Source: Icerya purchasi (taxonomy: Eukaryota; Arthropoda; Insecta; Hemiptera; Monophlebidae). Taken from it: a DNA stretch of 64,000 bases. Location: the NCBI GenBank assembly GCA_039619475.1, contig CM077116.1, positions 30,424,683-30,488,682 of the forward strand, in the 5' to 3' direction. The notes under the pieces were generated by a model, which saw only the letters and a list, made by a program, of their open reading frames with translations, had not been told where the DNA came from and made no database searches. Of the stretch, positions 11,992-24,399 are shown one piece after another. Position numbers and translations under genes: made by a program. Within the stretch, counting starts at the first letter, position 1, and each line of letters begins with the position of its first letter.

Positions 11992-12162
11992 GTAAAAATA
12001 ATCCAATCACTGTCCACTCTGTTATTCGTTATTATTCGATGTGTACAATTCTTCTAACAGCTGCTAACTAATCTTTCCTTGTTTTTAATTAAATTCGACC
12101 ACAATTGTTTTATCACTTATAAAGCTAAACGTCGATGAAAATGTTAAATAACAATAGAAAAA

Positions 12163-12287
<125 letters not shown>

Positions 12288-12958
12288 TTCGACGGTAATT
12301 GTAGTTGGGGGGTTACTCTCTCGTCTACCGAGCTCACGAATGTCATTACTAGTGTGACATACCGGTACGATGAAACCAAGAAGAACTCAGAAGAATTGAA
12401 CTTATATTAGTTTTAGATCAATGTTTGATTCAATTAAAATGTTTTAATTTTTCAATAAAAATTTTTCGATTCATTAACTTTTTATGAATTTAATGAGGAC
12501 TATTAAAATTTTTGATTTTTTAAATGAAACCATATTCACATTTTGATGTTATTTACAATGAGATATTTTCTGATGAGAAAAGCTGTAAGTTTCCTTCCAA
12601 AATGTCACGAAGAGTGTATGCAACGTGATTCTAACCGGGAAACTAGTTTTTAATTTTCTAGTAGTTATAATTTTATTATGTCCACCGTATGTTACAATCG
12701 TTGTAATTTTGTAAAGCGAAGTTGTCGAATATATTAATTCGAATAAAGATTAAAATTCTTATTTAGTAAAACATCGTTTATTTTTGCGCTCAGTTTTGCT
12801 ATCTTATTCATAATTCTCATCGTTATGTTATTTTGAAAATAATTTTCTGTATCTGTTCGATGAATCTGCGTGATATTTTTTTCCTTTTTATAATTGTTTC
12901 ATCGGGTTAAAATTGAATTAAAGCGATTTATTTAAAATCGTTGCTCCGCTGTAATAGT

Positions 12959-13240
12959 TAAGTGGATAAAGTGAAAAAACGCTGACTGTATCAGAAGTAT
13001 ATTGTTTAGCGTTTAACAGAAATTAAAAAATTGCCACTCTAACATGTTTTCTATATTTATGATGATAACGGAAATTTTGAAAAATTTAAAATAAGTTTTC
13101 AAAATTTTCGTTATCACCGTGAATAATATGGATCTAGTTCGCTGAAACATGTTGATGCGACAATTTTTTAATTTCCGTTGAATGTTAAACAATATATTTC
13201 TGATAGAGTCAGTGTTTTTTCATTTTATTTTTTATACTTA
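12959..13240. repeat. Long foldback hairpin (inverted repeat)
   Basis: The left arm (12959-13085) and right arm (about 13095-13240) are near reverse complements. GTGAAAAAACGCTGACTGTA pairs with the complement of GAGTCAGTGTTTTTTCAT, AATTAAAAAATTG pairs with CAATTTTTTAATT, and AACATGTT and TTTTGAAAA are present in both arms. The arms are roughly 125-130 bases long with scattered mismatches and a loop of a few tens of bases. It is probably a foldback MITE inside a RhoGEF2 intron. If transcribed with the host pre-mRNA it would form a long double-stranded stem. Confidence 0.85.
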
Positions 13241-13909
13241 CCAGAAATTACGAATAAAAATATTTCGTGAAATTATATTTTCTTTTCGTAATTATCGGCT
13301 ACTTTTTTTTTTATGATTTTTCACGGGACTTCGCTAGAATGTTTAAGTCTAGGTTAAATTATAAGAGAAATCTGAGAAAAAAACGGTTGTAAAAAATTAA
13401 TCTTCCTCCCCGCCAACCGTTGCGTTAATATTATAATATAAATCTTAATTACTTATCAAGAGCATATTTTTTTCGGTTCGACTCCCGTCGTTGACCAGTC
13501 TCTCCAAGGGTTTTCGATTTATTACTTATAATACTCACATGTACGACAAAAAAAGTCGAAATCGCTTAATTCGGTAAATGATTAAAACGGAGTAAAAATT
13601 TTTCAACTAAAAAACGGTAAAACTCCGCAAGTTTCAATAATTAATACCGAAAAAGTAAACAGTAAAACAAGATTGATTAAAAGTCTAAAGAAACCATGTG
13701 ATTAAAAATAAATTTTTGGATTTATGGTTTATGTGATTAAGAGTGCAGTTGCGTGTTACCGCGTTCGTCTTTGTTATCTTATCTTATCGCCCGCGTTATT
13801 AACTGAGACGCTGATCTTCTATAAGTAAGTGCTTTTATCATTGTACTATCAATTAACTAACCGAACGTAATTTCTAGAATATCAGCAATCGGCTTAGTCC
13901 GATTGCAAA

Positions 13910-15211
13910 ATGGCTCAAATTCTTTCTCCGCCGAACTTATCGTTAAAACCTACTCTCACTTCAACTCTATCGTACTCCCAGGTCGCAAAAAACAAAATTA
14001 CACCATTAACCACGTTCAAATACCCTACAGAAGAACAAGGTATCGTTTTCAACTGCATATTAGATTATAAACTTCGCGATTACCTTATCGCCATCAAAGA
14101 TCTCGTTGGAGGTCCCCTTAATATTATTGCAGCTGCTAAAGTAAACCGCAACAGAATCATTATTCACCTTAAAGATTCATCTTTAGTAGAGGCATTCATG
14201 AACGAACATGGCGGATTCAAAATCGAGGACAGTTTCATTAAATGCAGAAGACAAAAGACTCCAGCTAAACGAATCATTTTTTCTAATGTGCCGTCAACGC
14301 TTCCGAATGAAATTTTACAAGATTACGTTGTAAATAATCTAAAACTAGAAATTACATCCGATATCGCCATTCTAAGAATTAATCCTCACGACCAACTGTT
14401 TGGTTATATCATTAGCTGGCGAAGACAGGTTTACACTACTACCAATATTGAAGAAGCAAATCTACCTGGATCATTTGTACTGGACCACGCAAATGTTTCT
14501 CACAGGATTTTCATCACATTCGACGACTTTACCTGTTTCAAGTGTAAATCAAAAGGTCATCGAGCCGAAGACTGCACTATCGAGGCTGATAACCCAGAAA
14601 ACGCCGTTCAACGAGAAATTGGCACTCCAAATATTCAAATAGAAAACACCGGGAAATCTTCAGCTGATCACTTTCCATTGCTTACCTCGAAAAGATCACT
14701 TCCATCTACTTCGTCTTCATTGGGTAATTCTTCAACGCCGATGGAAATTTGTGCTACTCATCCCATATCTACGGAAGCTAGAGAACAAACGAAGAAAAAA
14801 AGAACAAAAAAGCAAAAACTCAAAAACTTTACTGATCTACCAGATGAATCTCATGGTCTCTCATCGGACTCAGGAACTGAAACGGAGGAATCTCCAAACT
14901 CTCTCAAAGAAGTTTTAAAACATCTTGAGACTTCAATTAACGAAAAATTCAAAGCAAGCGAATATCCACTGTCCTCCACTAATTTTGCAGTATTCGTGGA
15001 CATGGCTAAAGGAAAGTCCGCCCTGGAAATCGAATCAATTCTTTCCGAAGAGTTCAAAGTTTCCAGAGACTCAATTATTAGAATGATAACGGAACTTCAC
15101 CCTTTCATAAAGGATAGATTGACAAAAGTGCACCTAACTAAGATTCAGAAAAAGCTGAAAGGACTGCAGGCCTCCAGCCACCCTACCATTGGAACCAACC
15201 CATCCCCCTAG
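13910..15211 (+). CDS. LINE ORF1: Gag-like zinc-knuckle protein
   Basis: Intact 433-codon ORF. ATG at 13910 sits in AAAATGG, directly after the leader. Residues 1-200 include an RNA-binding-like part with a repeated fold (ILRINPHDQLFGYIISW near residue 155-170). One zinc knuckle, CFKCKSKGHRAEDC, lies at residues 209-222. Residues 285-310 form a lysine-rich patch (KKKRTKKQKLK), followed by a Ser/Glu linker and a C-terminal helical part. Proteins of this type coat the element RNA and target it with ORF2 to the nucleus. The stop at 15211 is 30 bases before ORF2, so ORF2 is probably translated by reinitiation. No damage is seen. Confidence 0.88.
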   Translation: MAQILSPPNLSLKPTLTSTLSYSQVAKNKITPLTTFKYPTEEQGIVFNCILDYKLRDYLIAIKDLVGGPLNIIAAAKVNRNRIIIHLKDSSLVEAFMNEHGGFKIEDSFIKCRRQKTPAKRIIFSNVPSTLPNEILQDYVVNNLKLEITSDIAILRINPHDQLFGYIISWRRQVYTTTNIEEANLPGSFVLDHANVSHRIFITFDDFTCFKCKSKGHRAEDCTIEADNPENAVQREIGTPNIQIENTGKSSADHFPLLTSKRSLPSTSSSLGNSSTPMEICATHPISTEAREQTKKKRTKKQKLKNFTDLPDESHGLSSDSGTETEESPNSLKEVLKHLETSINEKFKASEYPLSSTNFAVFVDMAKGKSALEIESILSEEFKVSRDSIIRMITELHPFIKDRLTKVHLTKIQKKLKGLQASSHPTIGTNPSP

Positions 15212-15241
15212 TGAGGTTTATTTTCCAAACTCGAAAGACAT

Positions 15242-18200
15242 ATGGATAGTTTACAAACATACATCAGCTGGAACTGTAACGGAATTTTCAAACATCTAGA
15301 AGATCTCAAATTAATACAATCTATTTATGATCCAACATTAATCTGTCTACAAGAAACTCACCTTAAAAATTATCAATCCTTATATCTTCCAAACTACAAT
15401 ATTATATCCGTAAATTGTTCTTCAAACTGGGCATCCGGAGGAGTCAGCTTGGCCGTTAAAAACTACATTAATTTTAATCAGCTACAACTAAAGACAACTC
15501 TACAAGCTGTTGCAGCTACTATATACCTCTCAACACCACTTACTATTTGCTCAATATATTTACCTCCAGGAGATAATATCACTGAAGAAGACATCAGTGA
15601 ACTTATTTCGATCCTTTCACATCCTTTTCTCATATGTGGAGATCTGAACGCTCATTCTCCATCCTGCGGAGGATCAGGCTACAACTCTAGAGGCAGAATC
15701 ATTGAAGATGCTATTTCGAGACGTAACCTCGCTCTGCTCCATCCGGAGGAACCTACGCACTATAACTTTTCTTATAAGAAATGGTCAATGCTGGATCTAA
15801 TTATTATCACCCCGTCCATTCTCAGCGCCATTGAAATCTTCAATCATGTTGATCTCGCTGGAAGTGACCATACTCCCATAATTGTTCACCATAAACAGAG
15901 CAAAACTACATCCCTACCTCAAGACATAAAATACAATTACCGTAAAACAGATTGGAAAACATATGGATCGACTTTTCCATCAGTCTCCGACCTTGAAGTT
16001 AATTTATTCTCAGATACCGGAAATCTCATGCAATCATTCACAAATATTATTGTAAACCATGCCAATTCCGTAACTCCCAAAAGTTCACATCGACGTACAA
16101 ACGCTGTCCCTTGGTGGACCCCGCATTGTTCTGCCGCTATACATAACAGAAGAAAAGCCCTGAAAAAATTAAAAGCCGCTCCATCTCTGGAAAATCATAT
16201 TACCTTTCGAAAACTTCGTGCTAAAGAAAGATACACATTAAAACAGGCCAAAAGGAACTCATGGCAGCAATTTGTTCAAACTATAAACTATTACACCTCA
16301 TCAACTATAGTCTGGAGGAAAATTCGAGCACTTGATAGGAAAAATTTTTCACCAACTCCCACCAGCATCAAATTTGATAACTACATTTACACAGACTTAA
16401 CCGAAATAACATCATTGTTTGCGAAATTTATAGCTCTACAGTCCAGCAACTCCAACTTCTCAACAGAAGCGCTAAATCATAAAAGAAACCTCGCCTCCAT
16501 AAATCTTGACTTTCAATCTAACAACGAAGAACCGTACAACAGTCCTATTACGCTCGAGGAACTTCAACGAGGCATCAAACAACTGAAACCAGCCGCAGTT
16601 GGACCGGATAGCATTCATGTTTACATGCTCCAAAATGCCCCTGAACCAGTTATTCTTCTACTACTATCAATTTTTAACCACATCTGGACAACAAATACAT
16701 TCCCAGATTCATGGAGAACCGCTGAAATCATCCCGATCCCGAAACCAAACAAAAATCCAATGTTGCTAGACAATTACCGACCTATTTCACTCACTAGCGT
16801 TCTGTGCAAACTCATGGAACGAATTACAAACGCGCGATTGCAATGGTTCATCGAATCCAACAATCATCTAACCGATTCGCAATGTGGTTTTCGAGCAAGG
16901 AGATCAACGATTGATCAATTAATTTTCCTCAAGCAATCCATTCAGACATCATTTATTCGCAAAAACCATCTGATGGCTATATTTTTCGACATGTCCAAAT
17001 CGTTTGACAATACCTAGAAAGAAAAAATTTTAAAAACTCTCCACGGTTGGGGAGTTCGCGGTCACCTGGCGTACTTCGTTAAAAATTTCGTATCGAACCG
17101 CAAATTTCATATACGGCTAGGCTCGGTTAAATCAACTTCCCACGATCTTCAGAATGGTGTTCCTCAGGGTTCCGTCCTGAGCCCCACCCTCTTTAACGTG
17201 GCCATAAACGACATTTCGGACCAAATCTGCCTTCCTGTCAAATGTTCCTTATTTGCGGATGATCTAGCCATCTTCATATCCTGCTCGGACCCAGCCCTCG
17301 GAACGTCAGCACTACAGGAAACGATCGACAAATTACAAATCTGGTCAGTTCAAAACGGCTTCAACTTTTCCAACACGAAAACTACCGCTATACATTTCTG
17401 TAGAGTTCGTCGTTGCAACCATGGAATCTCAGTTCAGATGAACAACACAACTATACCATCCTCAAATACTGTGAAATTTCTAGGAATCAATTTGGATGAG
17501 AAACTTACATGGAAATCATATATCAATCAACTAAAAACAGACTGCACCAAAAAATTAAACTTAATTCGTAAATTGGCTAGCACATCATATGGCTCGGATC
17601 GTTCCTCCTTATTAAAATTATATCAGGCACTAATTAAGTCGAGGCTCGACTACGGCGCTGTAATATACTCTTCAGCAAATCAAAGCAGTATCAACACACT
17701 TAACACGATTCATCATACTGCGGCGAGACTCGCTATTGGCGCTTTTCCTACTTCTCCATCCATTAGCGTTCTTTGTGAAGCTGGTATTCCTCCTCTCAAT
17801 ATTTGCAGAAATCGGAGCATTCTAAACACATGGATACGACTCAAATCGTCGGACAGCCTTCCTTCGCTAAATTCTCTTCTTCCAACACCACACACATCGG
17901 TGCTTACTCTTTACAATCAAGTAACTGAAATCTTGGACACCATGCAAATCATGTTACCACCGACATATAAACTGACTATGGCATCAACACCTCCATGGAC
18001 GAATTTACAACTCAACATAGATCTTCAGCTCCAGCAATTCCCAAAGAAAAGATCAGCATCCAGTACTTTATGCTCCGCGTTTCAGAGCATGGTTAACAAA
18101 TATAATAGCTGTAAAATAGTTTTTACTGATGGGTCCAAAACACTTCAAGGAACAGGTTGTGGAGTAGCATCTGATACAGAAATTATTCTTCGGTACTCCC

Positions 18201-18928
18201 TTCCGGCTCCATTTTCAACATTTTCGGCGGAACTAATGGCCATAAAACTGGCTATAGAAAATATAACAACTTTTGATCCCGATTCCTCATACCTTATATG
18301 TACAGATTCACTAAACGCAATTACATCTCTTCAAAAATACAATTCCCCTCATCAGCATCCAATAGCCAAAGAAATTATTCGCGCCCTATGCAGTACAAGT
18401 GTTCACATCTCGTTCGCATGGATCCCATCACACGTTGGAATCAACGGAAATTCACTTGCGGATACTGCGGCGAAAGAAAGCTCATTATTCTTTCCAGTTC
18501 CAAATATCGAAATACCACCGATGGACCTCAAAGCTTATATTGCACGGAAATCACTACAAATATGGCAAGAACAATGGACCAGCACCCCAAACTCGAACAA
18601 GCTTCGCTCAATTCGTGACACCATTCATCCATGGAAAACTTCACTATCAACAAATCGAAGGAACGAAATAGTTGTCACAAGACTCCGTCTAGGCCACACC
18701 AAAATCACGCACAGTCACCTCCTGTCCAGACAACCCATCCCACTATGTTCCAATTGCAATTCTCCCATCACAGTCCAACACTTACTCATCAACTGTCCTA
18801 CTTACAATACATGCCGAACACAAACTCTCCGGTCGTCTAACCTTTCCAAAATCTTATCTGATCATCACGACAAAGTGGAACATCTCCTCCTTTTCCTCAA
18901 AATTACTAACTTATTCCATACCATCTAA
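15242..18928 (+). pseudogene. LINE ORF2: endonuclease-RT-RNase H polyprotein with one in-frame stop
   Basis: A single frame of 1,228 codons is broken only by TAG at 17015-17017 (codon 592). Residues 1-220 are an AP-like endonuclease with WNCNG, LQETH, GDLNAHS and SDHTP motifs. Residues about 440-720 are the reverse transcriptase: LKPAAVGPDSIH, DNYRPISLTSVLCKLMERI, CGFRARRSTIDQL, FFDMSKSFD just before the stop, then VPQGSVLSPTLFN and FADDLAIF. Residues about 955-1085 are RNase H, with FTDGSK, SAELMAIKLAI, CTDSLNAI and PSHVGINGNSLADTAAK. A C-x2-C-x7-H-x4-C motif follows near residue 1175. The stop falls in the RT palm just after catalytic block A, so this copy cannot make a full polymerase unless the stop is read through. 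The rest is intact, which argues for recent insertion. Confidence 0.9.
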
Positions 18929-19009
18929 CTTCTGACTTATCAGTGCCTCTGGCCTAGGCGGCAGTACATGGCACGTTAATCAAAGAAGAAGAAGAAGAAG
19001 AAGAAGAAA
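18929..19009 (+). repeat. LINE 3' UTR and (GAA)n tail
   Basis: A short G+C-richer 3' UTR (GGCCTAGGCGGCAGTACATGG) follows the ORF2 stop, then eight GAA units. This is the simple-repeat tail expected for I-group elements. Confidence 0.8.
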
Positions 19010-19014
19010 AATAA

Positions 19015-19650
19015 TTTTTTTTTTTTTTTTTTTTTTTTTAAATATAAGGGTGTATCTCGTATATTCCATGTGCCGTGTTTAACTACTGGGGCTATTACAG
19101 CACATGGAGCCTACTTAAGGGGATTAAACGCGATAGTACAGATCGCTGCTCCGCATGAAAGCTAATACAGCTGCGACCGCGGGCGGAGCATTTGACAGTA
19201 TCTTAGAATTAGAGGAAGTGGTGAAGTGAATGGATCGTGGTACTGCAAAAGAGGGACATTCGAGAAGTAGGTGATAGGTGGATGGGGCGCTCGGTTGACT
19301 ACAAAAGAGGCAGACATTTGGAGGTACCTGGCTCGTGAATATGTAGCTGTGCGAGAGGGTTGTATGTCCTATTCGGAGACGACTCAGGACAGAAAAATCT
19401 CTGCGGGAAACTCCGTCTGTGGGCCACCAAGGCTTCGTGGTTGTTTTTATGCTTCGGAGAAACGTACTTGAAGATCTCCATTCCTGTTGCCATTCTTCTC
19501 CAGTTTGCTGCATAAATAAATGAGCCAATGTAGGGGGAAGAGGGGGGTTGTGTGGCATTGGAGAGAACAATGTCGCCCGAGCTGCTCGATTGACATGCTC
19601 ATTGAATTCCATTGAAACTGAACAATTTGTCGAAAGAGAGAAAAAATTGC
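19015..19650 (-). mobile_element. 5'-truncated LINE copy, tail to tail with the first
   Basis: On the minus strand a poly(A) of about 25 (seen as T at 19015-19039) follows a 3' UTR of about 85 bases and the C-terminal 162 codons of an ORF2 (19124-19612). The protein contains RRDFSVLSRLRIGHTTLSHS and CLFCSQPSAPSTYHLLLECP, matching in position the RLRLGHTKITHSHL and CSNCNSPITVQHLLINCP of the neighbouring element but differing in wording, so it is a related but distinct family with a poly(A) tail. The 5' break is near 19620-19650. Its poly(A) abuts the (GAA)n tail of the first copy. Confidence 0.82.
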
Positions 19651-22144
19651 TTAATAAGATTGAACGGAATTGATCTAAAATTGTTTCTATTACGAAGTTA
19701 AATATTGTTATTTATAAAAATGTATATACATGTTTTTTCTAAATAAATGAGAATATAAGATAAATTTTTAACAGTTGCAAGTAATACGTTCTAAAATTTC
19801 TTCGCAAATGTTAAGTCTAGTTTTCAGCAATGCAAATTGCAACAGCGAAAATAAATAATTTTACTTTTATCCAATTTATAAAAGCTCAAAAGTAACTTAA
19901 AATCGATTAAAAATATGGATAAAAATAAATTTGAATAAATAATCACCAATCTTGTTGTTTTGAAAAGGATGTTATTTTCTTTTTTAAGGCTTTATTGCTA
20001 TGCTGCATTAGGAATTTCTTTATGAAGTTCTACCGCTGCAACAATTGCTCGATGAAATTTTAAACATCTTTCAATATTCAGATCGCACATTATCTGACAC
20101 AAACTATTTTTGTAGAATTAATTATAGTCCAGATCATATTTTTTTCAGTACTTTTTCTGATTCGCTTTTTAGGATTTCGTACAAATATTATCCTAGTGAG
20201 ATGGTTCAGAAACGACAAAAATATCAAATAAAATTCAATAACTCTGGAACAGCTTAACTTATAACTTTCAAGTTCTCTTTAAGACAATCTACAACCTTAA
20301 GATAATCGCAAAAAAAGAATAAAGTACGGGGAATTTAAAGTGATCTCAAAAATCGCAAAAAAATTCACAACTCACACTAGTTAATCGTTTAAAAGTGAAA
20401 TTTAAAATTTAAAATAAAACAAGAAATTCCTCAATAAAGTAAAGTAAATAAAAAAAAAAAAAAAAAAAAAAACCGGATAAAAATTATTTTAATCATCACT
20501 TCTTTTTAGGTAAAAAATAGCAAAAAAAAAAGTATGTTCATATAAGTAATATCCCATTGAAAAAGTTGAAGAAACTAAAATATATCATAAACATATACAT
20601 CAAAGAACACTTTAGAGGAAAAGTCTAACATAACCTTATATTTAGTCCCCCGGGCCGATCAAAGTTCTAAATTTGGAAAAATAAATATTCTTTCGATGGA
20701 AAGATCGCTATTTGAATGGAATCAAACCATGTTTCATTTCTTTATCGGAAAGTTCAAAAAAGGGCAGAAAATAATCGTTAAATCAAAAAATTACCCTCGA
20801 AATCAGTAATTAATTTGCTTATCAGCGGTTTTCAATACTTTTTTTGTTCATATATCGCTTAAAAAATAATTTCCGTTCATAAATAGTTGAAATGTCAATT
20901 ATATACTTCTTTGGCGTGTTATTTTAATAAAAATTTATGAAAGAAATTCTCGGTAATACTTTCCCACTATGACGGATGTTTTGCCTTAAAAAAAAAAAAA
21001 AAAACAATGTACTTTATAATAAATCTGTTACATTCATGAAAAATTTTAAAAATAAATTAACTTTAATAATTACGAAAAGCAACCGAAATTAAATTAGAAG
21101 CATATTTTAAAAAGCAAAATCGATGTGGATTTTGGATTTCACGTAAAAGTTTAGTTCGTTAGTCTTAAGAAGTTTTTTGCCTATCTTCGTATTTATTTGC
21201 AACATTTGTATATAGACGAGACGTCGACAATAATTTTTCATTCGTGTAAGTTTTAACAGCGATTCTTCATTCTAGTCTTTTTAATCTTTGTCTTTCGCTC
21301 CTTTTATAGTGCTCATTGCATCCTTTCTTTTACCTCTTCTTCAGTTATTTCTTTGCAGTTTCTTTCGTTTTCAAACTTTTTTGTCGATGTGTAACTTCAG
21401 TCTTTTTTGATTCTTCATTTTTGGAGGTAAACGTCTAATGAAAGCCTTCTCCTAATGCGCATTTTCATTATTTTCCAGTTAATCAATTTAAGAAATTTAT
21501 ATTATCTTTCATTAATTACTACTTTAAATGTTTAAGAATTCGAAATAATTATTATTCTTAAAGACTAACGTACGAAAAGTATCGGCAAGAATATTGAAAA
21601 AGTCAGTTCTCCGTTAATTTTTTAAAATATCTATTAAATAAAATTGTCTGTTTAAAATTGTATTTTCCGACATATTAAATTATTTAATATCATTTAAAGT
21701 TGAAAATACCATACCGTATTCAAAATCAAAATATTGCAATTAATTTTTGTTTTTTTTTTTTTTTTAAATTAATCTTTCTTTTTGTTGCCTAATCGAGAGA
21801 ACTTCCTTATTACGCACGCGAGAATCGTAGATTAACTCTGCACCATTCTGTTTACCGGGACTGAGATCTTAAAATAAGCATACAAATTCTCGAACATTAA
21901 TTTTGTCCGGTCACTCGTTATTTGTAAAAAAAAATAATCTTTTTTTAGTTTTTATTTCAACTGGTTAACCTATTATTAACAGTCTTATTATGTATAAAGA
22001 AAAATAGAGAATTAAAAAACCTCATTTTGTGAAAAGTGATAATTTATCAGCAGTGATTTTTATGCATTTTTGGTGTTTAAATTGCTTTAAAGAATTTTTA
22101 AGATTAACTGAAAATTAATTGTCGTTTTTTTTTTTTTTAAACAG

Positions 22145-22204
22145 AAAAATCGAAAAGGTCTTCAGAAGACAAAGAGGAAAATGGACTTGCAGATGCCGAA
22201 TCAG
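22145..22204 (+). CDS. Probable RhoGEF2 linker exon, acidic
   Basis: A T-rich tract and AAACAG acceptor are followed by 60 bases and donor GTTTGA. Entered in phase 1 from the exon ending at 11991, it reads EKSKRSSEDKEENGLADAES and leaves phase 1. This is a charged, disordered linker between the rgRGS domain and the expected C1/DH/PH part. No family motif is present, so support comes from splice signals and phase. Read in phase 0 it also stays open but gives a less protein-like lysine/glutamine string. The intron before it is about 10 kb and carries two LINE insertions. Confidence 0.5.
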
Positions 22205-22865
22205 GTTTGATTATTTCATTATACCTAATTTTTTTTTTTAATCTTGAACAGTATGCCCTTTTTTTTCTTCGTTTTTTCCCCCTTTTCTCTTTTAGCCGCT
22301 ATTCAGTTATCAATGACAATGTCTTATTCATTAAGTCGATTTAAACGTTTTAAAAAATACTGAAAGGACAATAATAAATGATTTTTAGGGAATGAAGGTG
22401 TGTGTATGTTGCCTAAAAAAATAGGTCGTTATTCTTCTATTTTAATCTGTTGTCGCGAACGATTTTTGTTTAAAATTTAATGATATAAATTCCGTTTACT
22501 GGCAATAAGCGATTTTTGCATATTGCTCATGTAACAGTAGACGTTATCGTATACGAATAGCAAATATAAATATTCATGCAGGTGAAAAACAAGAATTTAG
22601 AATAGCGCACGAAGGAGAATTATAGCAAAAGGAATAGATTGCGAGTGGTAAAAAAAGAAATCGTAAGTGTGGTGTTGCTTGTGTTGTATGCTGTTGTATT
22701 AATCGCGGAACTATGGGAAAGACAACAAAGTCTAGTTTTTAAACAGGTCAGTCTGCAGAAAGACTTTAAGAATTAAGTAGACAACTGAGATTGAATCTTA
22801 GATTATTACTAGTAGGAGATAATCGTGGAAAAATTTAATAAGCCACAAACTGTGTCAAAAACGAT

Positions 22866-22932
22866 CGGTTTTTCTTTGTTGTTGTTGTTGTTGTTTTTCT
22901 TTGTTGTTGTTGTTGTTGTTTTTCTTTGTTGT
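22866..22932. repeat. Higher-order (GTT)n tandem repeat
   Basis: The unit TTTCTTT followed by six GTT is repeated twice, with a partial third, giving a period of about 29 bases. Confidence 0.85.
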
Positions 22933-23910
22933 TTTTTTAAAATGTAAATTTAAAATTTCCACATTAATAAATATCTCCAACTGATGAAATACAGCCTTAT
23001 GATTATTTCTAATTATTCCTTTTTTTGGTACGCTAATAAACTTTTTTGTAATGTCGGACCTCTACCCTATGTTGCAAATTTACAAATACGAGTGGAAAAA
23101 GTATAAATCCCGTGTACGTGATGTTCGTCGGAAAAAAACGAATTATATGATTTATCGATGGTGTACCAAAAGAGGTACTAGATAATTCTATCCGATTTCT
23201 CACGTTTTTACAGAGCCGGATTATTTATTCGTAAACGTTTTACGCGCTCCTGACGGAAAGTGCTTCTTCTGCTTATTGCACTGGCCTGTCTAACTGTGAA
23301 AATGGCCGCGATGAAAAAGTAATGTCGCAAAATTCTCTTGACGTGTGTATTTTAAATGATTAATTTTTCGAAATGGAAGTTAAAACTAATTGGCAAATAT
23401 ATTTCATTCGGTTATCGATCGGAAGCCGGTAATTCCTCGTATGTACACAGACGTATGTGTGCTGAATGCATGTGCTACAGATGACAGGTAAAAATAGAGA
23501 AATATTTTCTCTGCCTACTGTCGTGTTTTTATGCTCTATTATGTATGTACGAAAACAAGTTCTCATTTTCGCAAGTATATACACGTTTCGTACTTTAAAT
23601 TGAAAAAAAAAAAAAAAAGAAGGAATAAATTATTAATAAATGAATTCTATTGAGAAACGTTGAAAATCACGCCTACCTTCGCGTTCTTCGAATGGAATGT
23701 CAATTTACACTGATGTTTGATTTTAATTTATACACGAGTTTAACAACTTTTTTTCTTATTGGTGTATAGTTTTCAATTTTTTACTCGATTCAGCTGTCAC
23801 ATTTGTTAACCGTTCCTTCGCGTATAAGTCTGTTCTTTTGTATAAAGCGTTTTAGGGTTGTTTTTGTTTTTGTTTTTTATTTTCTCGTTTGGAATTTGCG
23901 AGTTATCAAT

Positions 23911-23949
<39 letters not shown>

Positions 23950-23953
23950 AAGA
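23911..23953. repeat. (GA)n tract
   Basis: Polypurine GA repeat with a few AA interruptions. Confidence 0.95.
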
Positions 23954-24317
23954 ATAAAATCTATTTTTGGAAGTTAAACATTTTTTTTTTTTTTTTTTTG
24001 AGTATTTGTTAACAAAATAAACGTTACTTTTGAAACGACGGTTCACGTAATGTTTGACGGTAGATTGAACAACACAAATTCGGTCGAGTGCTGCAGCCAG
24101 TTTATCGAACTTTCGATTAATTCTATTATTTCTAAAATTTAGAAGTTATCGCGACTCTGAAAATGTATTATTTTTCCTCGGTATGTATGTATATTCTTTC
24201 AAGCCTTTTTTTCTTTTTACAATCTTGCTATGTCTAGGGATGTAAAAAGTACAAGGAAACAATAAATAAATAAATAAGCGAAAATTAAGGAAAAACATAA
24301 TTTTAATTATAATTATA

Positions 24318-24320
<3 letters not shown>

Positions 24321-24393
<73 letters not shown>
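24321..24393. repeat. (TA)n microsatellite
   Basis: About 35 uninterrupted TA units. Confidence 0.97.

Positions 24394-24399
<6 letters not shown>

Larger units (their letters stand above)
13735..19009 (+). mobile_element. Nearly complete I-type non-LTR retrotransposon
   Basis: Two ORFs in the same orientation are preceded by a roughly 170-base leader rich in TCTTATC-like motifs and followed by a short 3' UTR ending in a (GAA)n tract (18982-19008) in place of a poly(A). ORF1 is a CCHC nucleocapsid-like protein. ORF2 has endonuclease, reverse transcriptase, RNase H and a C-terminal Cys/His motif. RNase H after RT and a simple-repeat 3' tail point to the I group of LINEs. The 5' end is estimated: a GTGCAGTTGCGTG stretch near 13741 may be the start. 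I could not find a convincing target-site duplication. The element is inserted in sense in the large RhoGEF2 intron. Confidence 0.85.

Noticed and set aside
13470..13500. GGTTCGACTCCCG, a B-box-like string
   Set aside because: No A box at the right distance and no tRNA fold, so chance is likely.
18298..18840. Short frames inside the LINE RNase H region
   Set aside because: Shadows of ORF2 in other frames.
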